This document shows positions 20,501 to 29,102 of a stretch of 40,628 nucleotides of DNA, piece after piece. This DNA comes from a virus, in IMG/VR virus record IMGVR_UViG_3300027770_000108, positions 1 through 40,628 of that record; one strand, written 5' to 3'. The position numbers and the translations under genes were made by a program. Under the pieces are notes generated by a model that was not told the origin of the DNA, ran no database searches, and worked only from the letters and a program-made list of their open reading frames with translations. Numbering within the stretch: the first letter of the stretch is position 1; the number at the start of each line of letters is the position of its first letter.

Positions 20501-22315
20501 AATGCTCGCTGGTCACGTGAGCCAATGGTTCTCTCTGCTGCTGTTGATATGCGTAAGCGTTGGAAATCAGGCGGCTTAGAAGAGCGTTATATGAAGATAC
20601 TTACAGATCCTATTCGCAATAACGCTAAGTTAAACGATGCCGAGAAGGCTATCTTGATTAAAGATGCTGAACTCAAGGGCAAAGCCAAGATTATTGAGAT
20701 AACTCAGGACCTTGCTAAAGAGCGAGTGCTTGCTTATGTGGATAATCCAGAGGTTCGTACACAGTTAGCATTTACAATGCGTAACTTTGCTCGCTACTAT
20801 CGTGCAACAGAAGACTTTTATCGCCGTGCATTGCGTGGTGTTCGTTACAATCCAGAGTCAATTGCACGTTTATCACTGACTTATGAAGGCGTATCACACT
20901 CTGGCTTCATCCAAAAGGATGACCAAGGTGAGGCTTACTTTATCTATCCAGGAATGCAGGCAGTTTATGCAGCAATGTCTAAGCTAGTTCCAGCATTTGG
21001 CATTAAAGGTGCGTTCGTTGTTCCAATGCCAGTGGAGTTTGGCGCAAAACTTAATATGATTACACCGTCTATGAACCCAGACTCTTTGTTTCCAACATTT
21101 TCTGGTCCATTGGCAGCATTGCCAGTCAAGATGATGTATGAGTTGGTTCCTTCGCTCAAAGAGTCAGAGAAGTACCTATTTGGTACCTATGGTGAAGACC
21201 AACCAATCATTAACGCTATCTTGCCAGCCCACATTAACCGTGCATTGGCAGCATTAAACAAGGATGAGCGTGATTCACAGTACGCATCAGCTTTCCGCAA
21301 GGCAGTTACCTATTTAGAAGCTACCGACCACGGATTAAAGATTACAAAGAATGCACAAGGTATTGATGTGCCACCGTCTCCTGGAGATCTAGAGGCATAT
21401 CAAGACAAACTAAAGGCAACAACCCAAACAATCTTGGGTATGCGCTTCTTTACTGCGCTAGTCCTTCCAGCATCACCTTCAGTTCAGCTCAAATCTGAGA
21501 TGGCTGGGTGGGTTCGTGACAACGAACGTACAAGCTTTAAGCAGGTATTCTCTAACCTAGTTACTGAGTACAACGGTGACTATACACGCGCTACTGAGGA
21601 ATGGATTAAGCTCTTTCCTAAGCAAATGCCATACACAGTATCTGAGTCCAAGAAGAACACGGTTGCTGTTATCAAGTATGGCGAAGCAGCAGGTAACTGG
21701 GTAGATAACAACACAGAACTACTCAAGAAGTACCCAGAAGCAGCAGCGTTTTTAATTCCAAATATCGGTAAGTTCAGCTATGACTCTTACAAGACTATGA
21801 TGAACGAAGGCTTCCTTAATAAAAAGCAGGTTGGTGATTTCCTTCGTGAGACACAGATTGCTACAGATAAGCAGTACTACTTCCAGCAACGCAAAGACTA
21901 TCTAGAGTTACTTGCTAGTACTGCATCAGTAGATCAAAAGCGTATGATTAATGATAAGTGGGATAACTGGTCTGGTCAGTTTATGTCTGTTCGACCACAG
22001 TTGCAAACAGAGTTTGCATCAGGTGGAGCATCAGATGTTCGCCGCGAGATAGCAATAAACGATCTTCGCAATATGCTTACTAATGAGAAGAACCTTCCAA
22101 AGACAAATACAGTATCTGTTCTTCGTCAGATGCTCCAAGCATATGACGGTTTCAGCGCACAGTTCTCATCCATTACAGATAGAACTGATGCAGCACAAGA
22201 TCGTAAAAATGCTCTTCAAGCAGGTGCTAAGGCTCAGTTACAAGAACTAGCTAACAGCAATCCAAATACTAAATCAGCTTATGATGTGCTCTTTGCATCA
22301 TTGATCGGAGACTAA
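17540..22315 (+). CDS. Giant internal virion / ejection-like protein (1591 aa)
   Basis: This is the largest gene (1591 residues), starting at GTG on the previous stop. It is largely helical, without a signal sequence. Notable stretches: an apolar region near 85-115 (EPAFNIIAAPVKLAF), a central WSFLTLAGPRFAVRN, and near residue 1090 FARYYRATEDFYRRALRG then YNPESIARLSLTY. The last 400 residues are charged helices with many Gln/Asn. Such proteins in podoviruses are packaged in the head and injected to make a channel across the envelope. The role is inferred from size, position between portal and scaffold, and absence of a tape measure. Confidence 0.65.
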   Translation: MGSTSNNIKAIASQAGLTAAQQEQINGYIKAVDSHQKLTSLPSDVAKLEYSKLTPEQQKSLKDNFGNVEQKRGWLGTALHYTVEPAFNIIAAPVKLAFKGVQELSDLTTRAYRTAAIAVDQKVDIGKAWTTANDKGDKVFSPSRMAEATRIFGSQYMSVAQKVAEGMTLDQIVATGTEEEKQIAAKAAQKKDPLFQDALDAANAAKYSPGRFIANAILPQKWEGSGAAYKAISGLGDAAFRVFLDPTLALGKAKKAYDVGKYALDNIVGDAGNVQKAFQVGSVQRFDQAYVGALKNYSIARKAVKEGGVDPKDLVQAGIELKRIAPEFGDDVIEAMLKEGVVEAGTMKGFLAGSEEALRTLKGQAGRQVQLLPRMDLARQTRIAAVTTGNKLLRFDQAGKRVSREVFTDQTTIGGIEAQLVSKAKFIDTRTGEAATANTPKEFLKQTEKNLISEIERKTAKIRADGAFRMPLDYVQDRIDRFASKFTKVPFFRDNFFDPNAVDSAEKVYQLARLANTRYNSRLFAEAFKAGDEAQKRQIMMGVFNTVAEIRGLNKVPGGKNILDDLANSSREQLFAPRILVRDAKGKPVLNDDGTYRYFEPSNFNDQQFAIFDFQLASGMTVPKITDLDGVVDRYQIASKIMIASHSKWAENITSAWSFLTLAGPRFAVRNSIEDLMVHLAVGDGAWGLVASKRLSTKLRTAQGGETLGVINKLIKRSDRKLYAAKLAEAKTVQDARKVMADAIMADKYLGKLDPQAREIIAEMAEFGTIDELLAGVAEGGKKGITGADHWTDALRTVDKYGTSREYKIDGVTYAKDSGGNYREYSPITAEGKIAWVTSIAAIGNDPLGSIALRYMSDSPESKEFAIRQIIKFIDSPEYAAQKARYQLYRPGNNADVKVHAENVYAATRNLFVNSQNKVNQKLLNQVTIRTPEGGIKINTRDLGIDDLPKLAEDAPQFISGPSIMPIADGNPAGKIVGKHWDWVGEMNARWSREPMVLSAAVDMRKRWKSGGLEERYMKILTDPIRNNAKLNDAEKAILIKDAELKGKAKIIEITQDLAKERVLAYVDNPEVRTQLAFTMRNFARYYRATEDFYRRALRGVRYNPESIARLSLTYEGVSHSGFIQKDDQGEAYFIYPGMQAVYAAMSKLVPAFGIKGAFVVPMPVEFGAKLNMITPSMNPDSLFPTFSGPLAALPVKMMYELVPSLKESEKYLFGTYGEDQPIINAILPAHINRALAALNKDERDSQYASAFRKAVTYLEATDHGLKITKNAQGIDVPPSPGDLEAYQDKLKATTQTILGMRFFTALVLPASPSVQLKSEMAGWVRDNERTSFKQVFSNLVTEYNGDYTRATEEWIKLFPKQMPYTVSESKKNTVAVIKYGEAAGNWVDNNTELLKKYPEAAAFLIPNIGKFSYDSYKTMMNEGFLNKKQVGDFLRETQIATDKQYYFQQRKDYLELLASTASVDQKRMINDKWDNWSGQFMSVRPQLQTEFASGGASDVRREIAINDLRNMLTNEKNLPKTNTVSVLRQMLQAYDGFSAQFSSITDRTDAAQDRKNALQAGAKAQLQELANSNPNTKSAYDVLFASLIGD

Positions 22316-22316
22316 A

Positions 22317-23072
22317 GTGCCAGTAGGTAAAAGCAGTGGAGTGAGTAAGGTTGTTCCACAACAACCTGTTGCTGGAACGGCAGATGCCACTTCATCTGGC
22401 GGTTTTTTGTCTGGCGGTATTGCAGATATCTCATACATCACTTCGAGTATTCCTACTGCAGCTAATCCAAATAACGTTGAAAAGGCTACTCAAAAAGAAC
22501 TTATCCGTAAGTTTTTAGAAAAGAGTCCACAGGAACTTATTGGTATTGGTAATCAACTCAAGGGAGCTGGTTATCCAGTTGGTGCTTTGACTGGTAAGCC
22601 AACCAAGGATCTTCGCAATGCCTATCTCAAGGCTTACGATGATTTGAACCAAGAAATCCTCATTGGCCAGCAATTAGATTTTAATACATTCCTTACACGT
22701 GAACAGGGTGCTGCTGGTGCTGGAGCAGGCCCACGTAAACCTTATACACAAGACCAAGAAATCAATGATATGTCTGCAAAGACTTTGATTGATGGAATCG
22801 TTAAGAGCTTAACTGGTCGCCCAAAGGCAAGCCCAGATGAGGTTGCTAAATATACAGCAATGATTCGTGCTCAGCAGAAGAAAAATCCACTGGTCACTTC
22901 ATACACAACTAGCGGTGGTCAGACTACTGGCTCAAAAACAACTGGCGGATTTGGTGCTCAAGAAGCGCAGCAATTTTTAATTGATAAAATTTCACAAGGT
23001 GATGAAGCTAAGGCAACTCGTGCTTTAGATGCATACTCAACCGTAGTAGATATGTTCGGAGGACTTCGCTAA
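22317..23072 (+). CDS. Internal virion-like protein (251 aa)
   Basis: Starts GTG 1 base after the giant gene. The N-terminal about 55 residues are low-complexity (Ser/Gly/Pro), followed by helical regions (KATQKELIRKFLEKSPQEL, DLRNAYLKAYDDLNQEI). Two Gly/Thr-rich loops follow, then an ending helix. The stop overlaps the next ATG (TAATG). Likely an ejected or core protein with its neighbours; no family recognised. Confidence 0.55.
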   Translation: MPVGKSSGVSKVVPQQPVAGTADATSSGGFLSGGIADISYITSSIPTAANPNNVEKATQKELIRKFLEKSPQELIGIGNQLKGAGYPVGALTGKPTKDLRNAYLKAYDDLNQEILIGQQLDFNTFLTREQGAAGAGAGPRKPYTQDQEINDMSAKTLIDGIVKSLTGRPKASPDEVAKYTAMIRAQQKKNPLVTSYTTSGGQTTGSKTTGGFGAQEAQQFLIDKISQGDEAKATRALDAYSTVVDMFGGLR

Positions 23073-24931
23073 TGGCAGTTAAGTTACCTCCTGATACTTG
23101 GATTAGCCAAGTAATTACATTTAAGGGTACACGTGATAACGTTTACTCAAAGATTGATGGATCTCTTGTAGGTTATATTAAAGATGGAAAGTTCATCCAG
23201 ACAATTGATACACTTCCAAAGCTAGACCCAAAGAAAAAGCCTGTTCAAGATAAGAAGTTTGCTGCAAGTATCAAAAAGATTTCAGCACTTAATGCTATTC
23301 CTTCTATGGAACAAGATGCTGCTTATTACAAAGAACAAGCAGAAAACGTCAATAACACTCCAGAAGAACGTGCTACCGCTAAAGCACAATATGAAGCTCT
23401 TAATCTTCAGGTTGAAGCAAAGCGTAAGGAAGCGGGTCAAGCTGCAGGGGTTGTAGAAGAAGAGCAGGGTAAGACAGACGCAACTTCTGCTAGAGGTCGC
23501 CTTCCAGAGATTCAATCTGAGTTTGCTAGACTTAAAGAACAATATGATATTTTGTTGGACCCATTTGATCCAGATGGCAAAGGTCCAGGAATCAAGAAGA
23601 AATTAGATGTATTGGCACAAGAGTATTCACAGACCTATCCAAAGGCTACTGGAACTCCGCTAATTTCAAAGACTGCTGCATTTGCTCGTCTTGCTGGTAA
23701 TAAAGTATTACAAACCCCTACTGCTCAAACAGCAACTACAACAGCAGGAGGACCTACTGGTACTCCAGTACAAACACCTGTAGTCACTGCTACACCTGCG
23801 CCTGTTCAAACACCTGCTCCTATCAAAGATACTTTAACTAAAACACCTTTACCAAGTTCGGGTGGCAAAACAAAGCCAGCACCTGGATTACCTGCTGAAG
23901 CCCCTACGGTAAGTCCTGGTGGCGGATTCACAGATTCACAGAATGCGGCACGATTAGCAAAAGAAGCAACTGGTGGTTCTGTCGTAAAGGGTTATGACGC
24001 GATTCTTGCTAAGGCTCAAACAGACTATAACCTTCCAGATATTATCTTTAGCAATGTAGATTCTTTAGGCAAGCTTCTTAAAGAATATGTTGATGGCAAG
24101 ATTGATATTGACCTATTCAAGCAAAAGGTTGAAAACGATCCTTGGTATCGCCAGAACTCTAAAGAAATCAAAGCTCGTTACCTACAAAAGTTTAACTATC
24201 AGGACTTAGTTAAATCTGGTAATGCCAAGGGAACTACTGATTATGAGCAGAAGATTGCTCAGATTACTAACGACCTTATTAAGCAAGCACGTACTCTTGG
24301 TTCTGCCCTTGATGAGGGTCAGGCAAAGTTAATTGCTGAAGACTTATATATCCATAATCAAGATGCAGATGAGTCTGTTAAAACTCGTCGTCTTGTCAGT
24401 GGTATTCGTCCTATGGCTGGAATGATTGCTGGAAAGATTACAGAAGACTATAGTGGTCTTGCGCTTCAAAACTATCAAGGACTCCAAAAACTTGCTAAGC
24501 GTAATGGATTTAGGATTGAAGATATACTTCCACGTAATGCAGATGGAACACCATCTACCGCTCAAGATACGCTACAGCGTTTAACATTAGGCGAATTAGA
24601 CCCAACTCGTTTAGGGCAAGATGTTCGCAAGCTTGCAGCTATTGGTCAGCCACAATTTGTACGCGATTTATTGGGTCAAGGTATTGACCTTGATGAAATC
24701 TATTCTCCGTACCGTAAGACTATGGCTAATATCCTAGAACTAGATGAAGGCCAAATTGACCTTAATGACCCAACGCTTCGTATGGGTATCAGTGATAAGG
24801 GTGATGTTAATCTATATGATTATTCAAAGGCGTTGCGTCAAGATTCTCGATGGCAATACACAGGTAATGCTCGTAAGGAAGTATCAGACAGTGCGCTTAC
24901 AGTTCTTCGTAACTTCGGATTCCAGGGGTAA
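23072..24931 (+). CDS. Internal virion-like protein (619 aa)
   Basis: The N-terminus has a beta hairpin (TWISQVITFKGTRDNVYSKI), then a charged coiled region. A Thr/Pro-rich linker at about 215-290 (TGTPVQTPVVTATPAP) separates it from a helical C-terminal half (IDIDLFKQKVENDPWYRQNS...RYLQKFNYQD; DPTRLGQDVRKLAAIGQ). Helix-linker-helix arrangement and gene order suit a podovirus core/ejection protein. The C-terminal half resembles the middle of the next protein (WYRQN/YKKRF helices), suggesting paralogy; not verified. Confidence 0.55.
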   Translation: MAVKLPPDTWISQVITFKGTRDNVYSKIDGSLVGYIKDGKFIQTIDTLPKLDPKKKPVQDKKFAASIKKISALNAIPSMEQDAAYYKEQAENVNNTPEERATAKAQYEALNLQVEAKRKEAGQAAGVVEEEQGKTDATSARGRLPEIQSEFARLKEQYDILLDPFDPDGKGPGIKKKLDVLAQEYSQTYPKATGTPLISKTAAFARLAGNKVLQTPTAQTATTTAGGPTGTPVQTPVVTATPAPVQTPAPIKDTLTKTPLPSSGGKTKPAPGLPAEAPTVSPGGGFTDSQNAARLAKEATGGSVVKGYDAILAKAQTDYNLPDIIFSNVDSLGKLLKEYVDGKIDIDLFKQKVENDPWYRQNSKEIKARYLQKFNYQDLVKSGNAKGTTDYEQKIAQITNDLIKQARTLGSALDEGQAKLIAEDLYIHNQDADESVKTRRLVSGIRPMAGMIAGKITEDYSGLALQNYQGLQKLAKRNGFRIEDILPRNADGTPSTAQDTLQRLTLGELDPTRLGQDVRKLAAIGQPQFVRDLLGQGIDLDEIYSPYRKTMANILELDEGQIDLNDPTLRMGISDKGDVNLYDYSKALRQDSRWQYTGNARKEVSDSALTVLRNFGFQG

Positions 24932-24935
24932 ATAA

Positions 24936-26330
24936 ATGGCTAGAGAAGATATGCTAATTGACGAAGGTGCCACATTTGGTCGTCGCCGTAGAAGCACTCC
25001 AACTACTCCTGCAACTGCAGCAGAAGTGCAAGCTGCTTTAGATGCAGCAGCAACTGAACTTGATGTAAACGCGGCTGACGCTCAATTTCCAACAACAGAA
25101 TTATTCTCTCCTGTTGGTGGAGGCCAACCAGTAGCAGGTGCTAGTATTGCAGATGCTGATATGTTTATGAGGGAAGGTTATACCCCTGGAACATTACCAC
25201 CAGAATACCGAACTCTATTTGGCAATGATCCAGATGTTATCGGTTACAAAGTTACAACCAATCCAGACGGAAGTCAAAGCGTAACCGTTGCCAAAGCACA
25301 AGGTGATGCTGATGGTGGTCTTCAATTTCAAACATACGGTGCAAAAATTAAAACAGATGCATCTGGAAAAGTAACACCATTTACTGCAACTCCAATTGCT
25401 GGAGTAAACGGTATCGCTGGTTCAGGGACTGGTCTAAAGACTGCAGAGCAAATTGCGGCAGATGCAAAAGCGGCACAAGATAAAGCTGGTCGTCAATCTG
25501 CTTACGATTTACTTTATGCAGAGTTTGACCGTTATGGTCTTGGTTCTTTAGTAACTCCATTAAAAGACCTCATCACATCAGGTGTGTCACCTTCAGAATT
25601 TACTATTCGCCTACGTGAGACAGATGCCTATAAGAAGCGTTTTGCTGCTAATGAGGCTCGCATCAAGAATGGCCTTCGTGCTCTATCTGAGTTTGAATAC
25701 ATTACTAAAGAAGATGCTTACCAAGAGGTAATGCGTCGCAGAGGGTTACCTCCAGAGTATTATGCTAAAGGTGATATGGGAATCCAAAAAGGATTTGAGT
25801 CACTTATCAGTGGTGATGTGTCCTCTACAGAGTTAGAAGACCGTATCGTTACAGCGCAAGATCGCGTACTTAATGCCAATCCAGAGATTGCTAAGACGCT
25901 CAAAGAATTTTATCCAGGTATCTCTAATGGGGATATCTTGGCTTATGCACTTGACCCAGTTAATGCTATCAATTCAATCAAGCGCAAGATTACTGCTGCT
26001 GAAATTGGCGTTGCTGCAAAGCAAGAAGGATTAACAAGTGGCCTAAGTCGTGCTGAAGAGTTGGCAACGTTGGGTATTACAGGGGCCACTGCAGCACAGG
26101 GATACCAAGCAATTGGTGGCGGACTGCAGCGTGGTTCACAACTTGCTTCTATATACGGAGAAGATCCATATACACAGACATCAGCAGAACAAGAAATCTT
26201 TAAGTTGCAAGGTGCTCAAGAAGCACGTAAGCAACGACAGAAGATTACTGGACTTGAAAAGGCCACCTTTAGTGGTCAAAGCGGAATATCATCTGGCGCA
26301 TTAGCACGAGATCGTGCTGGCGCTTACTAA
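24936..26330 (+). CDS. Internal virion-like protein (464 aa)
   Basis: Starts MAREDMLIDEGATFGRRRRS after AGGGG. An Ala/Thr-rich N-terminal region is followed by a beta-rich part (DVIGYKVTTNPDGSQSVTV) and a long helical part. The helical part includes FDRYGLGSLVTPLKDLI, then IRLRETDAYKKRFAANEARI and YEEYITKEDAY-like helices. The pattern LITSGVSPSEFTIRLRETDAYK is typical of actinophage podovirus internal or tail-core proteins. Ends with ISSGALARDRAGAY. Followed by a 129-base gap before the scaffold gene. Confidence 0.58.
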   Translation: MAREDMLIDEGATFGRRRRSTPTTPATAAEVQAALDAAATELDVNAADAQFPTTELFSPVGGGQPVAGASIADADMFMREGYTPGTLPPEYRTLFGNDPDVIGYKVTTNPDGSQSVTVAKAQGDADGGLQFQTYGAKIKTDASGKVTPFTATPIAGVNGIAGSGTGLKTAEQIAADAKAAQDKAGRQSAYDLLYAEFDRYGLGSLVTPLKDLITSGVSPSEFTIRLRETDAYKKRFAANEARIKNGLRALSEFEYITKEDAYQEVMRRRGLPPEYYAKGDMGIQKGFESLISGDVSSTELEDRIVTAQDRVLNANPEIAKTLKEFYPGISNGDILAYALDPVNAINSIKRKITAAEIGVAAKQEGLTSGLSRAEELATLGITGATAAQGYQAIGGGLQRGSQLASIYGEDPYTQTSAEQEIFKLQGAQEARKQRQKITGLEKATFSGQSGISSGALARDRAGAY

Positions 26331-26342
26331 ATAAAAAGCCTG

Positions 26343-26366
26343 CCAACGGGACGACTGGTCCGTTGG
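26343..26366. other. Hairpin between internal-protein and scaffold genes
   Basis: CCAACGG-GACGACTGGT-CCGTTGG, a perfect 7-bp stem in the 129-base gap at 26331-26459. No T-run follows, so it is not a clear terminator; it may separate high capsid expression from the genes above, by RNA processing or a nearby promoter. No good promoter boxes were found. Confidence 0.4.
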
Positions 26367-26459
26367 AGCGATAACAAAACCAGTAGTAGGAGCCACACCA
26401 CCCACCCCAAAGTGATTGTGAGGCCTGCGTCAAACTAACAAAGAATGGGAGAAGGACCT

Positions 26460-26927
26460 ATGTCCAATTACGACTACGAGGAAGATGACTTCGATACCGA
26501 AGACACCAGCAATGATCTCGTAAAACAACTGCGCAAGGCTACTAAAGCAAAAGATAAGGAACTGTCCGAACTAAAGGCACAGTTTGAAAATCTTAATAAA
26601 GCGCAAAGAGAACGAGCAATTAAAGATGCCCTCGAAAGTCGTGGGGTAAATAGCAAAATTGCTTCATTTATCCCACAGGACATTGACCCAACTGAGGAGT
26701 CCGTGTCTAAATGGCTTGCAGAATATGCCGATGTTTTCGGTATTGAAGTAAGCCAAAACCAGGCAACACATAATGTAGACCCAGCTCAAGCGGCTGCGTA
26801 CAAGCGTATGACTAATGCTGTCGAGTCAGGATCATCTCCTGCACACAACGACAACATTATGCAGAAACTAATGAATGCAAATAGCCGTGAAGAATTGGAT
26901 GAAGTCATTAAGTTGTCTGGACTCTAA
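26460..26927 (+). CDS. Scaffolding protein (155 aa)
   Basis: It directly precedes the capsid gene and has the typical profile: a very acidic N-terminus (YDYEEDDFDTEDTSND), a coiled coil (LVKQLRKATKAKDKELSELK, then FENLNKAQRER), a hinge and a short helical end (SREELDEVIKLSGL). The ATG at 26460 has GAGAAGGA upstream; an earlier in-frame ATG at 26445 is less likely. It guides procapsid assembly. Confidence 0.8.
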   Translation: MSNYDYEEDDFDTEDTSNDLVKQLRKATKAKDKELSELKAQFENLNKAQRERAIKDALESRGVNSKIASFIPQDIDPTEESVSKWLAEYADVFGIEVSQNQATHNVDPAQAAAYKRMTNAVESGSSPAHNDNIMQKLMNANSREELDEVIKLSGL

Positions 26928-26957
26928 TCCGATCCTAAACAAGAAAGGCTAGACCAA

Positions 26958-28139
26958 ATGGCTATCCCAACAGGTACCCCCACTACCACGTCTAGCATCA
27001 GCAACCTCGTACAAGCAGCATACGATCAGTATGTAAGAATGGCACTACGTTCCATTCCTGTTATGCGTTCACTTGCAGATGTTAAGCCCGTGCAACAGGC
27101 TATGCCAGGATCATCAGTTGTATTCTCAATCTATTCAGATTTGGCTCAGGCTACATCTACATTGACAGAATCTTCAGATGTTTCAAGCATCGCACTAGGT
27201 AACCCTTCACAGGTTACAGTAACACTGAACGAATACGGTTCAGCAGTTACAACAACAAAGAAGTTAAACCTAACTTCATTTAACGATGTTGATTCAGCTC
27301 TTGCTGACATCATCGCTTACAACGCAGCAGATTCTATTGACAACGTAGTAGGTCAGGTCCTGTCCGCAGGTACCAACGCAATCTACTCAAATGGTCCTTC
27401 AGGAACTGCACCAACATCATCAGCAACAGTTCTACCAGTAGACACAATGACAGTTGCGGATATCCGTAACGCTGTTGTATCACTACGCACAAACAAGGCA
27501 TTGCCTCGTATGGGTGAACTCTATGCTGCATACCTACACCCACGTCAGTCAGCCGATCTTCGTGCTGAAACTGGTACAGGTGGATTCCAGGAGCTAACAA
27601 AGTACGTTGAGCGTACACCGTTTGTTGCTGGTGCAGTAGGCGTTATCGAAGGCGCATTCATCGTTGAGACACCTCGTGTTCTTAACGGTCTAAAGTTGGC
27701 TTCAGGTATTGCTACAAGCACTACTATCACTAACAGTGCTTTGACATCAAACGTTGCAACAATTACTACAGCAGTTGCTCACGGTCTTGGCGTAGGCCAG
27801 GTCGTAACAGTTGCTTGCGTAACTGCAACATCACTTAACGGTACATTTACAATCGCATCTGTACCTACAACAACAACATTTACCTACTCTCTGACAACAA
27901 CTAACGTTACTTCAGCAGCAGATACAGGTACTGTTACATTCACCAACAACTACCGCGCAATCGTCGCAGGTCGTGAAGCATTGGCTGAAGCACAGGCTGC
28001 AGACATCTCAACCGTTATCGGTCCAGAGATTGACGCACTACGTCGTTTCCGCACAATCGGTTGGTACTACTTCGGAGGCTTTGCACGCCTTCGTGAAGCA
28101 GCGCTCTATCGCATTGAGTCAGCCGCAACAAACGGATAA
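26958..28139 (+). CDS. Major capsid protein with inserted beta domain
   Basis: This 393-residue protein has an N-terminal helix (LVQAAYDQYVRMALRSIPVM), a beta-rich E-loop-like part (GSSVVFSIYSDLAQATSTL), a long spine region (VDTMTVADIRNAVVSLRTN) and a C-terminal strand. They have the order expected of HK97-fold capsids of the N4-gp56-like type. Residues about 246-330 form an extra Thr/Val-rich domain (ITNSALTSNVATITT, then HGLGVGQVVTVACV and NGTFTIASV) placed between FIVETPRVLNGLKL and YRAIVAGREALAE; it probably projects from the shell. AAAGG lies before the ATG. Confidence 0.85.
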   Translation: MAIPTGTPTTTSSISNLVQAAYDQYVRMALRSIPVMRSLADVKPVQQAMPGSSVVFSIYSDLAQATSTLTESSDVSSIALGNPSQVTVTLNEYGSAVTTTKKLNLTSFNDVDSALADIIAYNAADSIDNVVGQVLSAGTNAIYSNGPSGTAPTSSATVLPVDTMTVADIRNAVVSLRTNKALPRMGELYAAYLHPRQSADLRAETGTGGFQELTKYVERTPFVAGAVGVIEGAFIVETPRVLNGLKLASGIATSTTITNSALTSNVATITTAVAHGLGVGQVVTVACVTATSLNGTFTIASVPTTTTFTYSLTTTNVTSAADTGTVTFTNNYRAIVAGREALAEAQAADISTVIGPEIDALRRFRTIGWYYFGGFARLREAALYRIESAATNG

Positions 28140-28158
28140 TTCCGCTAGTGCAACGGCA

Positions 28159-28180
28159 GGGGTGGGGTCAAACCCACCTC
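28159..28180 (+). terminator. Hairpin after the capsid gene (weak terminator or stability element)
   Basis: GGGGTGGG pairs with CCCACCTC (one G-T pair) around GTCAAA, 19 bases after the capsid stop. There is no T-run, so read-through is expected; it could protect the 3' end of the capsid mRNA. Confidence 0.45.
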
Positions 28181-28202
28181 TGTCACTTATGAAAGGTTGG
28201 AT

Positions 28203-28526
28203 ATGGCATATACACTAATGACACCGTACGTGTGGCAAACCTATGGCGCAGGTGGCAGTGAGTTCACTCCATACTCACGCCTTGCAGGTCGTCGCCTTAA
28301 TGGTGGAACTAGCAGTGGATCTATTGCTCCTAGCCTGACAGATATCCCACGAGGACAGACTTTAATTGTCAATGGAACTACAGTTACTTTAACTTTGACT
28401 CCAAGCCAAGATGATTTAGCAGCAGCTAGTTATTACTTTCTTGGTGGACACGAGTACGAGATTAGCGACTACCAGGCAGGTGTTCTTACTGCTGCAGGAT
28501 ACGGAAGTTGGTTAACTCCAGTATGA
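28203..28526 (+). CDS. Small structural protein, possible head-tail or decoration protein (107 aa)
   Basis: Starts MAYTLMTPYVWQTYG; AAAGG lies 7 bases upstream, so the ATG at 28203 is better than the TTG at 28197. The rest is beta-rich with DIPRGQTLIVNGTTVTLTL and YYFLGGHEYEISDYQAGVL. Position after the capsid suggests a decoration or completion protein. The stop overlaps the next start as ATGA. Confidence 0.55.
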   Translation: MAYTLMTPYVWQTYGAGGSEFTPYSRLAGRRLNGGTSSGSIAPSLTDIPRGQTLIVNGTTVTLTLTPSQDDLAAASYYFLGGHEYEISDYQAGVLTAAGYGSWLTPV

Positions 28527-28795
28527 GTTTACATAGACGCACCACGCATCTTGAGTATGTAGAAGATTGCTTTGGTTGCAAAGTAGGAGAACTAGAGTTG
28601 AGCGTAGGCGTGGCAAACCACAGAGAACTACCTACTGCTAAGCAACACGATAGGGAATTACAGTCTTATTATGATGCAACACGGCAAGGTATAGAACCGC
28701 GTTCAACAAAGAGTAAAGATATAGATGCAGCAGTTAAACTTTCCAACGAGGCTGGTAAGGCTTTTGACGGAATCTCAATGACCTTCAAGGAGTAG
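28523..28795 (+). CDS. Conserved actinophage protein near capsid (90 aa)
   Basis: MSLHRRTTHLEYVEDCFGCK, CFGC motif, then HRELPTAKQHDRELQSYYD and a helix ending. The C-x-x-C followed by G and the AR.QGIEP.ST pattern (DATRQGIEPRST) is one I recognise from actinophage genomes after capsid genes; function unknown. ATGA overlap with the previous gene. Confidence 0.62.
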   Translation: MSLHRRTTHLEYVEDCFGCKVGELELSVGVANHRELPTAKQHDRELQSYYDATRQGIEPRSTKSKDIDAAVKLSNEAGKAFDGISMTFKE

Positions 28796-28797
28796 AA

Positions 28798-28947
28798 ATG
28801 AAAGAAGTTTACAAGAGCAAGGCAGCCAAGATGAAGCACGAGAAGAAAGAAACTCCTGCTAAGAAGAAGGCTGAAGCAAAGACAGGTATGCACAAGATGC
28901 CTAATGGCAAAATGATGAAGAACTCTAAGATGAAGAAAGGTAGTTAA
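28798..28947 (+). CDS. Tiny Lys-rich protein 1 (49 aa)
   Basis: About a third of its residues are Lys (KEVYKSKAAKMKHEKKE, then AKKKAEAKTGMHKM), with MPNGKMMKNSKMKKGS at the end. Strongly basic and probably disordered; suited to bind DNA or an acidic partner. CAAGGAG precedes the ATG. First of seven tiny proteins, most of them Lys-rich, between the capsid and tail genes. Confidence 0.62.
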   Translation: MKEVYKSKAAKMKHEKKETPAKKKAEAKTGMHKMPNGKMMKNSKMKKGS

Positions 28948-28949
28948 TA

Positions 28950-29102
28950 ATGAACACATCAGATAACTCAATGATAAACGATATGGGTATGGAAGAAGCT
29001 ATCCAACCTTATCCATCAGCAGATAAGCAGTATCCAAACAATACTAAGTACTCATCTTATGATTCAATCCAGACAGGCGCTATGGGAAAGGCAGTTAAGT
29101 AA
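28950..29102 (+). CDS. Tiny neutral protein (50 aa)
   Basis: It starts MNTSDNSMINDMGMEEAIQP and is rich in Tyr/Ser/Asn (YPSADKQYPNNTKYSSYDS), ending GAMGKAVK. Unlike its neighbours it is not strongly basic. It ends with a TAATG overlap. Function unknown. Confidence 0.55.
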   Translation: MNTSDNSMINDMGMEEAIQPYPSADKQYPNNTKYSSYDSIQTGAMGKAVK

